Shown here one piece after another: positions 34,901 to 46,800 of a DNA stretch of 64,000 nt. Source of the stretch: Torreya grandis (lineage: Eukaryota; Streptophyta; Pinopsida; Cupressales; Taxaceae); assembly GCA_037957365.1 (NCBI GenBank), contig JARHVA010003525.1, positions 848,001-912,000 on the forward strand. The letters are read 5' to 3'. The notes under the pieces were generated by a model. The model was not told the DNA's origin and did no database searches. It saw nothing but the letters and a program-made list of their open reading frames with translations. The translations under genes were made by a program, and so were the position numbers. Each line of letters opens with the position of its first letter. Position 1 is the first letter of the stretch.

Positions 34901-35609
34901 ATGGGTCAGAACTCAAATTATCTTGTCTAGTTAATTCCATCAACACTCCTATTGAAGGTACTAGGTCAATGAGGGGCTTACACACCATGTTCATCTAATT
35001 GAAATCATGTGCTAAATTTAGGTAGGTTTGGTATGCTATTTTCATTTGGTTAAAGTTATCTTCCATAATATTTTTACCTTGATTGAATATATTGGGGTCT
35101 TGGTACATAGTTTAGACTAGAGCCATAGGATTACTAGAAGAAGCTTGTTGATCATAAATGATATTTTGGGGCACTCTTAATAGACTTGGTAAATTTTCAT
35201 GAGGGAGGTTTGCTAGAAACTTAGCCCATACCTTTATGGTCCTAACCAAAATCTCATCTTTGTTCTCTAAAAAATGTCACTTGAGCAAAAATGGATCATA
35301 CGTGAAAGCTGAATTAGTAGAATATGGCTATTGAAGATTTGGCTCATCCACTATTGGTATTATAGCTAAGTATTGCATGGTTTGATCCTAGTCCTGTTCT
35401 ATGTAAGGTGGTGTATTAAATAAATAGTTAGCTAATGGATCTTAGTTTTTTGCCCCTGATTGAGTATTATAAGAGGGATATGAATCTATCTCATAAACAA
35501 TGTTATCCACATAGGGGTCTTGCACCATTTCTTCCTATGCATCTACATTACTAATCCCTAGATTGTACATGAGTCCACTATGAGTGTAGGAATAAATGTT
35601 GGGATCCAT
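32000..35609 (-). pseudogene. gag of element W
   Basis: ATG at 35609 opens MDPNIYSYTHSGLMYNLG. The frame keeps register with the gag core piece at 33594-33815 (YEPPKFDKYKWKGDPKAHLI, LFIACQPVAYSD, QALVWF) and with the Gln/Asn tract near 32650, an exact multiple of three over 986 codons. More than 30 stops fall in the first 670 codons. Most are TAA or TAG next to remaining CAA and CAG, the rest TGA. The core matches plant Ty3/gypsy gag. The N-terminal 590 codons are Gln, Asn, Pro and Ser rich. No zinc knuckle is readable. Confidence 0.85.
32490..32660 (-). other. Gln/Asn-rich tract at the end of W gag
   Basis: In the gag frame, about 55 codons are almost all CAA, CAG, AAT, TAA or TAG, with few others. 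Around a dozen are stops interleaved with intact Gln codons. This points to a former Gln/Asn-rich low-complexity region, common at the C-terminal side of retrotransposon gag. The opposite strand gives an apparently hydrophobic open frame (32469-32714), which is a shadow. Confidence 0.75.
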
Positions 35610-38307
35610 AGTAAATTATTTATTATAAAAGGTTAAATAGCTATACAAACTCTAAAAATGATAGAATCTAAAATAAATGATGCCTTCAACATGGTCTAGA
35701 TTTGTCAAAATGATCAAAAGGTTTATTCAAAGATTTGTGAGGAAAAAAGCTATCCTAAAATATCTACATTTCACTATTCATACAAAGATAAGCAAATAAA
35801 TGGACCAAAAGTCAAAATGCCAAACTCTAGGGTTGAAGTGTTTCAAATCAGTCTAATCTAGGAATTTAAAAGTTTCTAGGTATTTTGGCCAAATGTGGCA
35901 TCCAAAGCTAGGCTCAAAAAATGCATGTGCTAGGACTCTTGGCCAAACAACATCAAAAGGTAGACTTTGAAAATAGATGAAAGTTTTAATCTAATAGATT
36001 TGAAACACTTCTAACAAACACCAGACATTCGATTCTTGGACATGAACTTGGTCAACTATGTATAAGGTATGAAACAAAAGGCACTTTAGCAATAGTTTAT
36101 TTTCTCATAAATAATGGTATAAAACTTGGTTCTTTTTAACAAACAAGCTAGACAAAAGTGAATAGTATAACTATGCTTTAGACAAAGGATTAAAAGTACA
36201 CTTGGATCAGTTTGAATATGTAGGAAATTTTTTGGAATTCTATGTAATAAGGTCCATGAAATAATATTTGAAATGATTTGGGTAGCGTAAAAATGCTATA
36301 CTACCCAAAAGGTGTGACAAAAAGGTTTTTTTCAAAGACTCTCTAAGGCAAAGACATTTTTCCACAATTTTGATGGCATAACACTACCTTTATTGACTCA
36401 AAATGTTGTGGTAAATAGACTTAAAGTGTAAGTGTTTAGAATAAAATGGCTTAAGTCTATCAATTTAGGATAATGATTATGATTCTTAAATGGCCTTCAA
36501 CCCAAATTGGAAATTAAACCTAAGTTCCCTCAAGTTTAGTGTAAATGGTGAACCCACTTAACACATCAACCCTATGAACTTGGAAAGGTGTAATTCTAAA
36601 TTTAGATTACAAGTGAAGGATTTAAACAACTTTGGTCAAGGTCTAGACTCGATTGGGCAGCATAACTATGCCAAAGTGGATGATATGACTCTCAAGCTTT
36701 TGATGAACTTTGAACAAGGCAAATTGATGATCTCATGTGGGTAGCATAACACCTCTTTGTTCAAATAAAAATGAGGACCATCTATTTGGTTTGGGATTAT
36801 TTGTTTACACAAGGTTTTGACTCCAAATAGGACTTTAATCTAGGATAAGACCAACTAATTAATCACCCTTAGATCCTAAACTGATAAGGTTGCTTGGTAC
36901 TATTGGAATCTATCAATATACATCATTTGGGAGGATTTTAAGTGTTCATCCAAAAGTAAATATGCATTATATAGTATGGTTTTTACACCTCCCCTTCTCT
37001 CAAATGAATTTACTATGACATGGACCTTGAGGTGCACCTTGTACCAACAATACTTCCATGGTAAGTGGGTATTTGTCTAAAATCTAACAAGTTTCTAAAT
37101 GATCTAGGGGAATCAATTGCACAATGACTTTCCCACCAAATAATGTAAAATAAAAGCATGCATTTTAGGTCCCTATTACTCAGATTGTTGCAAAAAGGCC
37201 TAATCATTTTTTTAACCACTACATCTTGTTGTTCGCTCAGTGTAATACGATGTCCAAAGTGCCACTACATCCTATGTGTAACTCTAAAAGAGTCAAATGA
37301 AGTCAATGTCAAGAGATGAAACCCTGGTTCAAAGCTTCTCTAAAGAACTTGTAGGAGGTGATGAAGTCCCCCTCATAAGCTAAGATGCATAAAAATAAAG
37401 AAAGCATGAAATTAGAAAGACTTTAGGTTCATTTTCAAGGTCACCCAAATTGGGAGTGCTTTAGATGACTTTCTTTCTAAGCCTTGGACTAGGCTACTTG
37501 CAATAGAAATGGTGTTTTTGATTCCAAGGGTTACCTATAGGGGACAAATGAAAGAGAATACATGCACCACCCCTCTTTTTGCCAAACAAGATTTGATTAA
37601 ACAACTATTTTAAATAAGAAACTTTTAGAAAGATGAGTTCATTTTTTAGCACCAAATTTGAAAGATTGAGTGGTGTTCATTTGACCCCTTGGTCTTAGTT
37701 GTAAATTTAAAAAATAATTCTAAAAACATTTATTTAATTACCATAAATATTAATTTAAGCACCAAAATAATGTTGCTAATTCATTTTAGAGCATGCAAAA
37801 TATATTCTAAAACATGATTTATCAAACTTGAAATCTGCTAGTTACCTGTCTACCCTTAAGGCATCACCCCAAAAGTAAATATGTTAGATTCGAAAAATAT
37901 TAAATGGATTTTACAATTTTTTTTAAAAATATATAAAACTTGAAGCTAAACTAATGCCAAATTCTAAAAATTTAGGAGAAAACACATGATTAAAAAAAAA
38001 TCATCCAAAATGGAGTCAGTATGACCCCAAACCAAGCATTTTAAAATAGCTCTCAGGTTTGTGTTTTTAATAAAACATAGTGATCAATGCCAATTATATA
38101 CGATCGACATCAGTAATGTCCAACTAAGATATAACTAATGTCATTTATGCTAATCGATGTTGGTTGAGCCAAGTAATCGATGTGTAAACCCGTGGTAACA
38201 AAAAATGGCAAAATAAAGTTAAAAAATCAAATTTCAAGAGTTTTAAAGGTCCAAATGAAGATTTTAAAGATGAAAAATGATATTATTCATGTGTGAGATG
38301 TGTCTAG
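35610..38307 (-). other. 5' leader of element W
   Basis: A 2.7-kb stretch between primer site and gag ATG with no domain-bearing frame. It contains a recurring 'gcataac' motif near 36168, 36280, 36370, 36658 and 36738. One copy forms a 9-bp stem TTTGGGTAG/CTACCCAAA (36277-36285 with 36301-36309). Packaging and dimerisation signals would be expected somewhere in such a leader. Confidence 0.5.
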
Positions 38308-38324
38308 TGCCATTGAGCATGCCA
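38308..38324 (-). promoter_or_regulatory. Candidate primer binding site of element W
   Basis: The minus strand reads TGGCATGCTCAATGGCA a few bases after the 5' LTR end. It begins TGG as primer sites must, but I could not match it to a specific tRNA. It may have mutated from a TGGCGCC-type site. Confidence 0.35.
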
Positions 38325-38328
38325 TATA

Positions 38329-39476
38329 CGATCTAGGAATTTGACTCAAGAGAGGATGGTTAGTATTGTGTTAGTTCTAAAATGAAAACAAAGTGAAATA
38401 AACACAATAATAACATAAAATCTCTAGGCCTAGACACTAAGGAGATATTAGTTAACAATCATGAATGAAACACACAATTAAAATGCAAAAGAAAACTCTT
38501 TTACCTTCCTTAGATGCTCCAAAATGCTTGTTGTGGTAGCTTGCTCGGCTTATGCTTCAAGAGGTATTCTTAAATGGAGTGTGGCTACCTTAATCTCCTC
38601 TTAGAAACTTTGGCTTATGGCTTGGATTATCTTAGAATTAATTTTACATTATAACACTAGTTTTTTGAAGCTTTTGGAACCAATCTTTCATTATAACCTT
38701 GCACTAATTAAGCTTAGAAATGATGTTGTGAGGCCTCCTATTTATAGATTTTTGGATTTGATTAGAATCAACCTCAGACATCCATCTCAATATTGAGATG
38801 TGCGATTGAGGATTAATTCAATTTTTTGGAATTAAGTTTATAATTATCCTCATCATGGCATTGGAAGAAGGGGTAATTAAGAGGCATGGAGGGCATGAAT
38901 TCTGATATTTATGGCATTTATGGCCTAGGGATGTCTTCCTTAGAAATGAGGTCACTTGATGATGAAAATATTGAATATTTATTTCCAAAACAAATTATTC
39001 AACAAGTTTCCAAGGAATTTTTGATTAGGCCTTGATTTGGGTTAATTAGCTCTTAAACATGATTAAGCACTTTATGCACAAATTACTCAAATTGATCAGA
39101 ATACCTTGTTATTAGTACTAAATTTGATTTTATTTGAATTAGAAGTCCACATTAGATGTGTATTCCCATTTAGAATGTTTCCAACAAAAAATAACAAAGA
39201 CACAAGTCTTGTGCAAAATATTTGATAGGAAAGAGTAGTCCAGAGCACGTAGGTGCAAGTTTGGAATTTTAACTTGAAATGAACTAATCAAAGTTAGCTA
39301 GACCATAAATTACATTGCCCCATTTAGGGATACCCTAGCCAAAATAATCACTTGAATAGGTCAGTTTTACATCATTTAACATGTCTTAGTGTTTTTAGGC
39401 CAAATTGTGCATTTTGGGTAGAAATTGGCCAAAAGCCTAATTGGAGGTTATTGGTGGCCATTTTTAGGTGTCTACA
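38329..39476 (-). repeat. 5' LTR of element W
   Basis: 1148 bp, on minus starting TGTAGACACCTAAAAATGG at 39476. It aligns with 23247-24404, with scattered substitutions and small indels (for example a 10-bp difference near 39150), indicating an old insertion. Confidence 0.92.
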
Positions 39477-39481
39477 CATGG
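39477..39481 (+). repeat. Target-site duplication of element W (right)
   Basis: CATGG, identical to 23242-23246. Removing W and one copy joins the two parts of Z gag. Confidence 0.75.
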
Positions 39482-40857
39482 AAGGTTGGGATGGATCAAA
39501 CTAATGCATAAGGAAATATTGATGCTTAGCTTGGTCAATGGTCTCCTCCAAAGTATGTGGAGAGAGAGATTCTGAACCTGATATTGTAACTTAGGAAAAA
39601 GAGCATTAGTAAATAGATGGAAAAGGTTGTCATATACCATATTATGTTCGCATTTGTTAGACAAGGTCTTCCATCATTTAATGAAATATTTGAAATTTTG
39701 GTCTCAAGTTGCTTATAATTAATAAAATGGGCCAAGGTATTCTCATGAAGATCAATAGTTTGGAACTCTTGGACTAGAGTATTGACTAAATATTCCAAAC
39801 TAGTAATAGAATGAGACTTAAGTTAGTTGTACCAATCTAGAGCATTACCAGTGAGAGTATTGTCTAATAGTTTGGTAGCATTAAAGGTATTTAATTTGAC
39901 CTAGTATTTATATAAATTTCCAAATGTTTTTAAATGAAGAGAAGGATCTGTTGACCTATTATAAGAAATGGTAGGGGTGATACCTCTTATATCGATATTG
40001 CAATTTGAGATGGAAGAGGCCTATTTGAAGATGTTTGATTGTATTATTGATAAGAGAATTTTGAGGGATAAGATTACCATGGGATACTCAAATAAGAGGT
40101 GGGGGAACATTTTGGTTATGATTTCCCCATAGAATCTATTGAGGGTGGATTTTAAGATGGATAAGGTTATTTTGAATTTACATCATTTAATTTGCATTGT
40201 TAACTTGAAAAGCATTACTTTGATTAAGAGTTTGTAATAAGAGTTGATGGGTTTGAGTTGTATTAGTTTTTGAAGCATTATAATTGGTAGTAGTGGCATA
40301 ATTTTATTGTGTGGTAAAAGATGGAATAGTATAGGGATGATAAGGAATAACACTAGAGGTATGATTACCATTGGTAGAAAATGATGCACTAGTGGAAGAA
40401 TTGTGAAGAGTGGGTCTTGGAAGAGGCCCACTAAATGTAGAACCTATCATGTTAGTAGAGATAATAGGTATGGAGGATAATAAGTAAATAAGATAATATC
40501 CCCAAATCTATGTGAGATCATGGGAGAAGGTGAATGAGTCTCCTCAACTTGACCACTTATCATGAGTTGGTAAATAGTTAAAGGATCCTTTCCTCAATGT
40601 TGAGGAAACTCGGTGATGAAGAAGAGCATTTTTGGTGTATACTCTAATTTAGGTTGATCTTCAAGTGAGAAGAGAGGTTTGTGAAGTGAATAATAATGAG
40701 GAGGGGTCCCATAGTTTATTGTGTGAGTGGATATATGAATATTACTTTCATCTAGGATAAGAGTCATAAACTGCTTATAGGATAACCTATTAGGGTTGGT
40801 AAGACTCATCATATCCATTGAGTTTAACTAAGTGTTGTATTCAAACATGAAACTCAT
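39482..40857 (-). pseudogene. gag N-terminal part of element Z
   Basis: A likely start at ATG 40857 (MSFMFEYNT) leads into MDMMSLTNPNRLSYKQFMTL, then FPQH, an Asn/Pro-rich spacer (40183-40431), and a helical-looking piece (39535-39798: MEYLVNTLVQEFQTIDLHE, HFINYKQLETKI). I recognise no zinc knuckle. Position after the leader and before protease argues for gag. It is interrupted at 39481 by W and continues at 23241. In-frame stops are again mainly TAA and TAG. Confidence 0.5.
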
Positions 40858-42722
40858 GATGAAGGAGAGAGATTAGGTAAGGAAAAGGTGATGTAAAATA
40901 AAAGAAATACAAATGGATAGGTAAGAGTATAGATTTGACACATTTAACTTAATGCTAGAAATAAGGCCTAAAAACTGAGTTAATAAGGATACATAATCGA
41001 TAGGGTTAACCTAGTACTGTAACTTGAGATAGAAAATAACTTGATAAGGATAAAAATTTGATAGGGTCAACATAGGAATGTAACTTGAGAGGTAGAAATG
41101 AATATTGGATCGATCAGGTCAACTCAGTACTATAGGTAGGGGGAATATATAGTATGTAAGAGATTATGTCGAATAAAATGATAATGTACTAAAAACATGA
41201 TTTTTTTTGTAATGTACTTTGAAAATAATAAATATAAGTAAACACATAATTAATTGGGTTAATGAGAATGATATAATTTAAGCACATAACACAAAACCTT
41301 GCACCAATGCTAGCCAATGCAAGTTTTTATAATACAACATACAATGAGCAAGCAGTCAACTAAAAAGTAAGTGCTAACTAAGTGTTCATCCTGAATGTTT
41401 TTAGATTATAATAAAGTGTTATTTCAAGTGTCATAAGTAAGTTGGTTGATAGTATGGAATTAAAAATAAATCTATAGATTTTTTTAGGACATTTAGGTTG
41501 AAAGGAAACTGTGTTAGCAATGGTATTGGATTGGTATTGGGGCCTACCGAATCACTGCATAATCCTATAAAGATAAGGGTGTCAAGTGCTTTGCCAATAT
41601 ATACCATTCACCATGTATTTATACTTGGCCAAAACACCAAGTTGAATTCCCCTTGGTGATAAAATCCAAGTAGGTAGGCCTTGGGTATACAAATGTTTAA
41701 ATGCATTTTAAAATTATGTGATTTGCTACTATGTGCAAGAAATATAAAAATAGTGTAACGAAATGATATATTAAAAAACTATGAAATTAGACTAGACAAA
41801 TGTTTAAATGCATTTTGAAATTATGTGATTTGGTAGTGTGTGTAATAAAGATAAAAATAATGCAACTAAACAATATATTGAAAAACTACCTAATTAGACT
41901 ATGTGATCTACTCTAAACATGCAAACAATTAAAATTGAAAGTGTGAAGTAATTACTAGCATATAATTGTTAGTTCCTAATTTGAAACATAGTAAAATTTT
42001 TATTTAGATGATATTGTATGAAAAAATTGTAGAATAGATTAAAAAATGTCACTATTGTACTATAGAAGTAGGGGTATTTAAGAACTAAGTCAACCAGGTC
42101 GACCTAGTCTTTAGACAAAAGGCAAAATATATAATTAGGCCACCCAGGTCAACCTAGTTTATTATATGATCGTAGTTTGAAAGATTGAAAACTTTGAAAA
42201 ATATAATTGTAAGGAAGAACTAAAATGAAAAATAAAGAGAGAAATGAACTTTAGTGGGTTGGAAGATGCTGAGCAATGTGAAATTCTTTTTGAAGTTTCT
42301 TGAATGTTTACTTGTAAATTCTTCCAACTATGTCGATTGGGTCAACCTGGTTCTACAATTCTCTATTTTCCAAAGCCTGTTAAGATGACTATACTAACTT
42401 GGTCGACTTAGTATGTTTTTTGGAAGTTGTCTAGAATAATATCAACCTGTTCAACCTAGTTTTCTATCTAGAAGTGAATAAGAGTACTATGTTGACCTAT
42501 TTGACCTAGTAACCTATATCTAATGAAGACCTACACAAAAAGAATAGAATCATTTTTGATGCAATTTATGTGTTAAATCTATGCATAAAAGTTAGAAACT
42601 ATACTGACCTATCGACCTAGTATTGTAAATATAGAAAAATAATAAATAAAATGAAAAATGTGAAAGAAAACTTGAAAGGGTTAGATTCAAATTAGGCTTA
42701 TAAGAATGTAAGTAATAAAAAA
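40858..42722 (-). other. Leader of element Z with recurrent GGTCGACC-type motif
   Basis: No coding domain. The motif 'ggtcaacctagt', 'ggtcgacctagt' or close variants occurs near 41000, 41058, 41105, 42090, 42145, 42335, 42397, 42447, 42494 and 42610. Its core GGTCGACC is self-complementary. Further copies are in both LTRs and the 3' region. No clear primer site was found next to the LTR at 42722. Confidence 0.55.
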
Positions 42723-43898
42723 TGCATTAAATCTATAAATACATCTTAGTTCAGAGAAGATAGATCTTACTTACACTTCTGATTGGGGATACATTAGATA
42801 ATCAAGAACATGACCAATATGTGGATCCACTAGACCCAATTAGGGGATCTCTTATCACAATAATATCACTAGGGAGGGTTCTAAAGCCTCTAGTCAAGAA
42901 AAAACATGCAATAACCCTAATTAAGTCCCATGTTTTCATATTCAGTATACTAATAAAAATTAAATCAAAGTCTAATCTAGAGCTCACCAAAGCTTATGGT
43001 ATAAAGTGGGGGGTAATAAATAATAAAATTAAACATGCATAAATGAGATATACTCATGTCAATGTATATGAAATCCTAATGCACATAAGAGAAGTATAAA
43101 TGCATATATATCTACTCTTATAAAGGAGGAACAAAGTTAGGAATACTTACCTTTGAAGATGAATCCACTGAGCCTCAATCGCTCCCTTGGCCAAGGTGCT
43201 TTGCAAGAAGTTGTTGTGGTATGTAAGGATGACAAGGATAAATAATCTCTAGGATACACAACCTATCATTGCATCTAAAAGACTTCTCCACAAGATAAAA
43301 TGTGTATCTCTAAAAAAATTATGAAACCCTAAGATTGTTCCTCAAGTAGAATGGTGGATAAGTAAATGTGTAATAGATCTTACTTATTATTCTCTTATTT
43401 AAATAATGGAGAAATGATCCTATATATATAGGTGGATTTAACCCTAATCCATTCTAAAATTTTTGGCTAATAGGTTTGACCCAGTCAACCTAGTATCATT
43501 ATTTACAAAAACTAACTAGGTCATGGGATAGGTCAGCCAAGAGCTAACCTAGACCCTAAATGAGTTTCATCAATAATATTACAATGTTGACCTAGTCGAC
43601 CTACTAATGTAAACTATTGAAAGGGGTTTTAGGTTAGGGAAATGGGTACTAAAGGTTGTAAAATACTAGAGGAGTGTAAAAAAGAGAATAAAAAGCTTAT
43701 GGGAATGGTTTTCAATTAATAAGTGTGTAGATAAAAAGTGGTAAAAGGGACAATAATGATGTAAAGCCCCAATGGTCTACCCACCCCTTTCTTGGTGCAC
43801 CCCTTAAGTCATGCACTCAGAGAGATTGAGAATCAACAGGTTCTTCAAAGATAGAGAGTGTAAGTAATTGATAAAATTTTGAAAATATTATGTATACA
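42723..43898 (-). repeat. 5' LTR of element Z
   Basis: Partner of 11417-12589. On minus it begins TGTATACATAATATTTTC at 43898. It carries motif copies near 43478 and 43590. The Y ghost ORF runs right up to its outer edge. Confidence 0.85.
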
Positions 43899-46800
43899 AA
43901 TCTCAACTTCTTGAATAATGCATAGTCTGTCTCAAACCCCTTATTTATAATATCAAAATTAAGTAATGAAGGATTCAAAATATTAATAGCTTAAGTCATC
44001 AATATTTATTTCTTAGCTTTTGAGCTCTTGAATTTAACTGCTAAATCTTCTATCTTAGTTAATCTATCCTTTGTAAAATTTACAACTGTAATATTTCTTC
44101 ATTGGTTCTATAAATAGTGCCTTCAACATCTTGTTTGAAGTTGTCTACAACCATCTAAAGAAGATTTTAAAAATTATGTATTTTAACCAACTCTCCTATA
44201 GGGGTTATCACATTAGGTAACCCTCATATCTACCAAAATTTATAAATTTTCCCTCCTTATGAGTGAGGAAATTCTCTAGTAGGGTCTTCATTTTATTATG
44301 CCATTTAAGGAAAGAATCCATTCTTGCCATTACATAATTTAAGAACCAAGAAGCATCCATACTAGTAATAATATAAAATTGATTAAAATAATTAGTCTTG
44401 GAACACTAGACCAAAAAATTCAATCTCCTTTCCATTTTTTTCATCTCATTCCAAAATGTGACTATAGCTACCCTATTCAACTGGCTCCCTACCTAGGAAA
44501 CCCTAACCTTATACAAAATACTATAGAACTTGGTTGATGCACTCTATATAATAGTAATAATTTCTTGAGGTGATTATATAATTTGGCTCTAATGTGACCT
44601 CTTCAAGTCATCTTATTTACTTTGAAACATATCTTTCATTGTTTCCCTTGTATAATCCATAAAAGAATCAAAATTCTCTATATACTCAGTGGGGCCATCC
44701 AAAATTTTCTTTGACTCCTTGGTTAAATGGAAAATATTCTACCTTTATTTGAACCCCACCTCTTCCTTAGTTCTTATTTTCATCGTATTCCTCTTCCTTA
44801 CCCTTTGAATAGTCCTACTCTATTTATCAAATTGAGTGGAAATTATGGGAAGCTTTATTATAACCAAATTCTACTTATCATCCCTTGCACCTTACATTTC
44901 ATTTACCCATTAAGGAATAATTAGTTCTCCCATTTCAATATTTTGGTTTAGTTTTGAGGATTAGGATAAGGTGGAGTCATTAGAGGTGGTGTAATCATGG
45001 GGATTCTAAGGATGCACTTATATAAATAAGAAACTAGAGGGGTGGATGAATAACCCTCTCCCATGGAGATGTTTCCTTCATAGGTGTAACTTCAGTCAAA
45101 ATTCTGGTCAAGCCCATAATAAATTTACAATCATTATTTATAAGGGCATGGATAATGGTTGTGGTATGGGGAGTTCTAATTGGGCAGACCTTTTCTTGGG
45201 GAGTAGTGTAATTTGAGGATTAAAAATAGATACAAGGACCAAATAATCAAAATGAACTAATTTTGGAGTCCTTATTAGCTTTGGAGATTAAAAAAGAATA
45301 ATCAAATTAATAACACTAATCAAACTAGATAAAATATACCCAATAATGGCTAGGGGTATAAGTTTAACTAAATTAATATTAGAAAATAAATAAATAACAT
45401 AAGAAACTACCTTGTTTAGGCTTTTGCTTTGTTTTGGTGTGAGGACCTGATGTTTTGACACATCAGGATATGCTTCCTTCAATTTCTATTCTCCTAGGCT
45501 CAATGTCTTGGCATTTTTAATCTCAAATTCTTCACCATCTAGTTCTTAATATATATGATAATCAACCAAGGATAATACATGACTGAGATCCTCTTATTTT
45601 GTTTATTTGATTACATCTAGTGCTTCCTTTGCTTATTATTCCTCCTCTTCTATGACTGGAAGACCAAGTGATGGTATTTATTCTAGTTATTTAACTTTAG
45701 ATGGAGGGAAATATTATTTATGCTTCCTCTAGTGTGGGAAAATGGGTGGAGTGGAAGGTGGATAATATGGGGGATAACTATAGGAGTAAAAGTGATAATA
45801 GGTATGACTCAAGATGGTGGTGAGGGAGTAATAGATGTGATGAATGGTGCTAAGATGGTTTTGAAAGACAAGGATATTGCTTGGGAAGACTTAGGGTATT
45901 AGGGAAAACTAGGGGTAGTAAGAATAGATAAGAAAGTAGTTTGGAGAAAATATATAGGACTTAACTGGGAGACTATTGTGAGAGGTGGTAATGGTGTCAT
46001 TACTAAGTAGATCCTCCTTTATTCCCTTAAAGAAGTAGCTAACCTATGCCTTGTAGTGGTCATCTCCAAATTTTAAATATTGGTTGCCACTAATGTATAA
46101 GATACTTGGGGACCTGTGAAACCCCTTAGAATTTACCTCTTGATTTGACGGTTTGATTCTCTTTTAGTGTCAAAATCATCTAGTTCCTAATTTTAATGCT
46201 CTTTTAAAAGGTAAGGAGGTCTATCCTATTACTCCATGACAATCAGGTGGTTTGAAGACTAGTGATGGATCCTACAGATTATGACTTTCCCTTAGTTACC
46301 TTTTGATGATACTTAAGGGCTTATGCCCAAACTATGGCTATCAGTTTATTTCTCATTTTCATCAAGCATTCAATATCATCTAATATATTTAGAAAGACTG
46401 TGTCATGTTCATATTCCTCATGACCATAAAAACCCTATACATTCTTCTTCTCCTTTACTATAGGAGATACCACTTTACCATGTTCTTGGGGTCTTATTAT
46501 ATGAAAGGTGCCACCTATAAATTGTACTAATTATAGGACTTAAAAACAATAAGAAAATGTCACTTGATAACATATTTTATTATCTAATTCTTAGAGAAGT
46601 TTTAAAATATTAGGACACATGTCTTTGATCCATTTCCTCATCAATGTTGTTAAAAATTTGGTATGCAATTTCTTATTCTGATATGTGATCTAGAACATGG
46701 TGTGGTAGTATTAAGGGAGTGGTACTTGTTCCTTATAACATGATAACATTAAAATTAGGGTAGTATCAATAGTCTCTTATTTTATTCATGCTTTTTGTTA

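Larger units (their letters stand above)
23247..39476 (-). mobile_element. Element W: Tat-like Ty3/gypsy retrotransposon, 16.2 kb
   Basis: Two 1.15-kb LTRs, a polypurine tract, a candidate primer site and CATGG target duplications delimit it. The order on minus is: 2.7-kb leader, gag, protease, G-patch, reverse transcriptase, RNase H, a second RNase H, integrase, and a 2.3-kb 3' region. The second RNase H places it with the Tat group. Frame accounting from gag ATG 35609: gag to 32651 is in frame 0; protease, G-patch and reverse transcriptase share one shifted frame; the RNase H domains and the integrase N-terminus share another; the integrase core shifts back. So there are few frameshifts but very many in-frame stops. 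Confidence 0.92.
11417..43898 (-). mobile_element. Element Z: LTR element with gag and protease only, nested by C and W
   Basis: Two direct copies of a 1.17-kb LTR bound the unit at 11417-12589 and 42723-43898. Removing the two insertions (17305-22034 and about 23242-39481) joins three parts in order on minus: leader and gag start (42722-39482), gag end (23241-22035), and protease with a Pro-rich tail (17304-14818). The remaining interior is about 9 kb. No reverse transcriptase, RNase H or integrase could be read after protease. The flanks next to the LTRs are AGATT and about AGATA on minus, a weak target duplication that requires moving one LTR edge by a few bases. Confidence 0.7.

Noticed and set aside
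32469..35609. TAA and TAG reading as Gln under a variant genetic code
   Set aside because: Intact CAA and CAG are abundant in the same frames, TGA stops also occur, other domains carry frameshifts and lost catalytic residues, and the elements are of plant type. Decay by C-to-T change explains it better.
44727..44924. Plus-strand 65-codon frame
   Set aside because: Antisense of the Y ghost ORF, whose minus frame reads a more protein-like sequence across the same bases.
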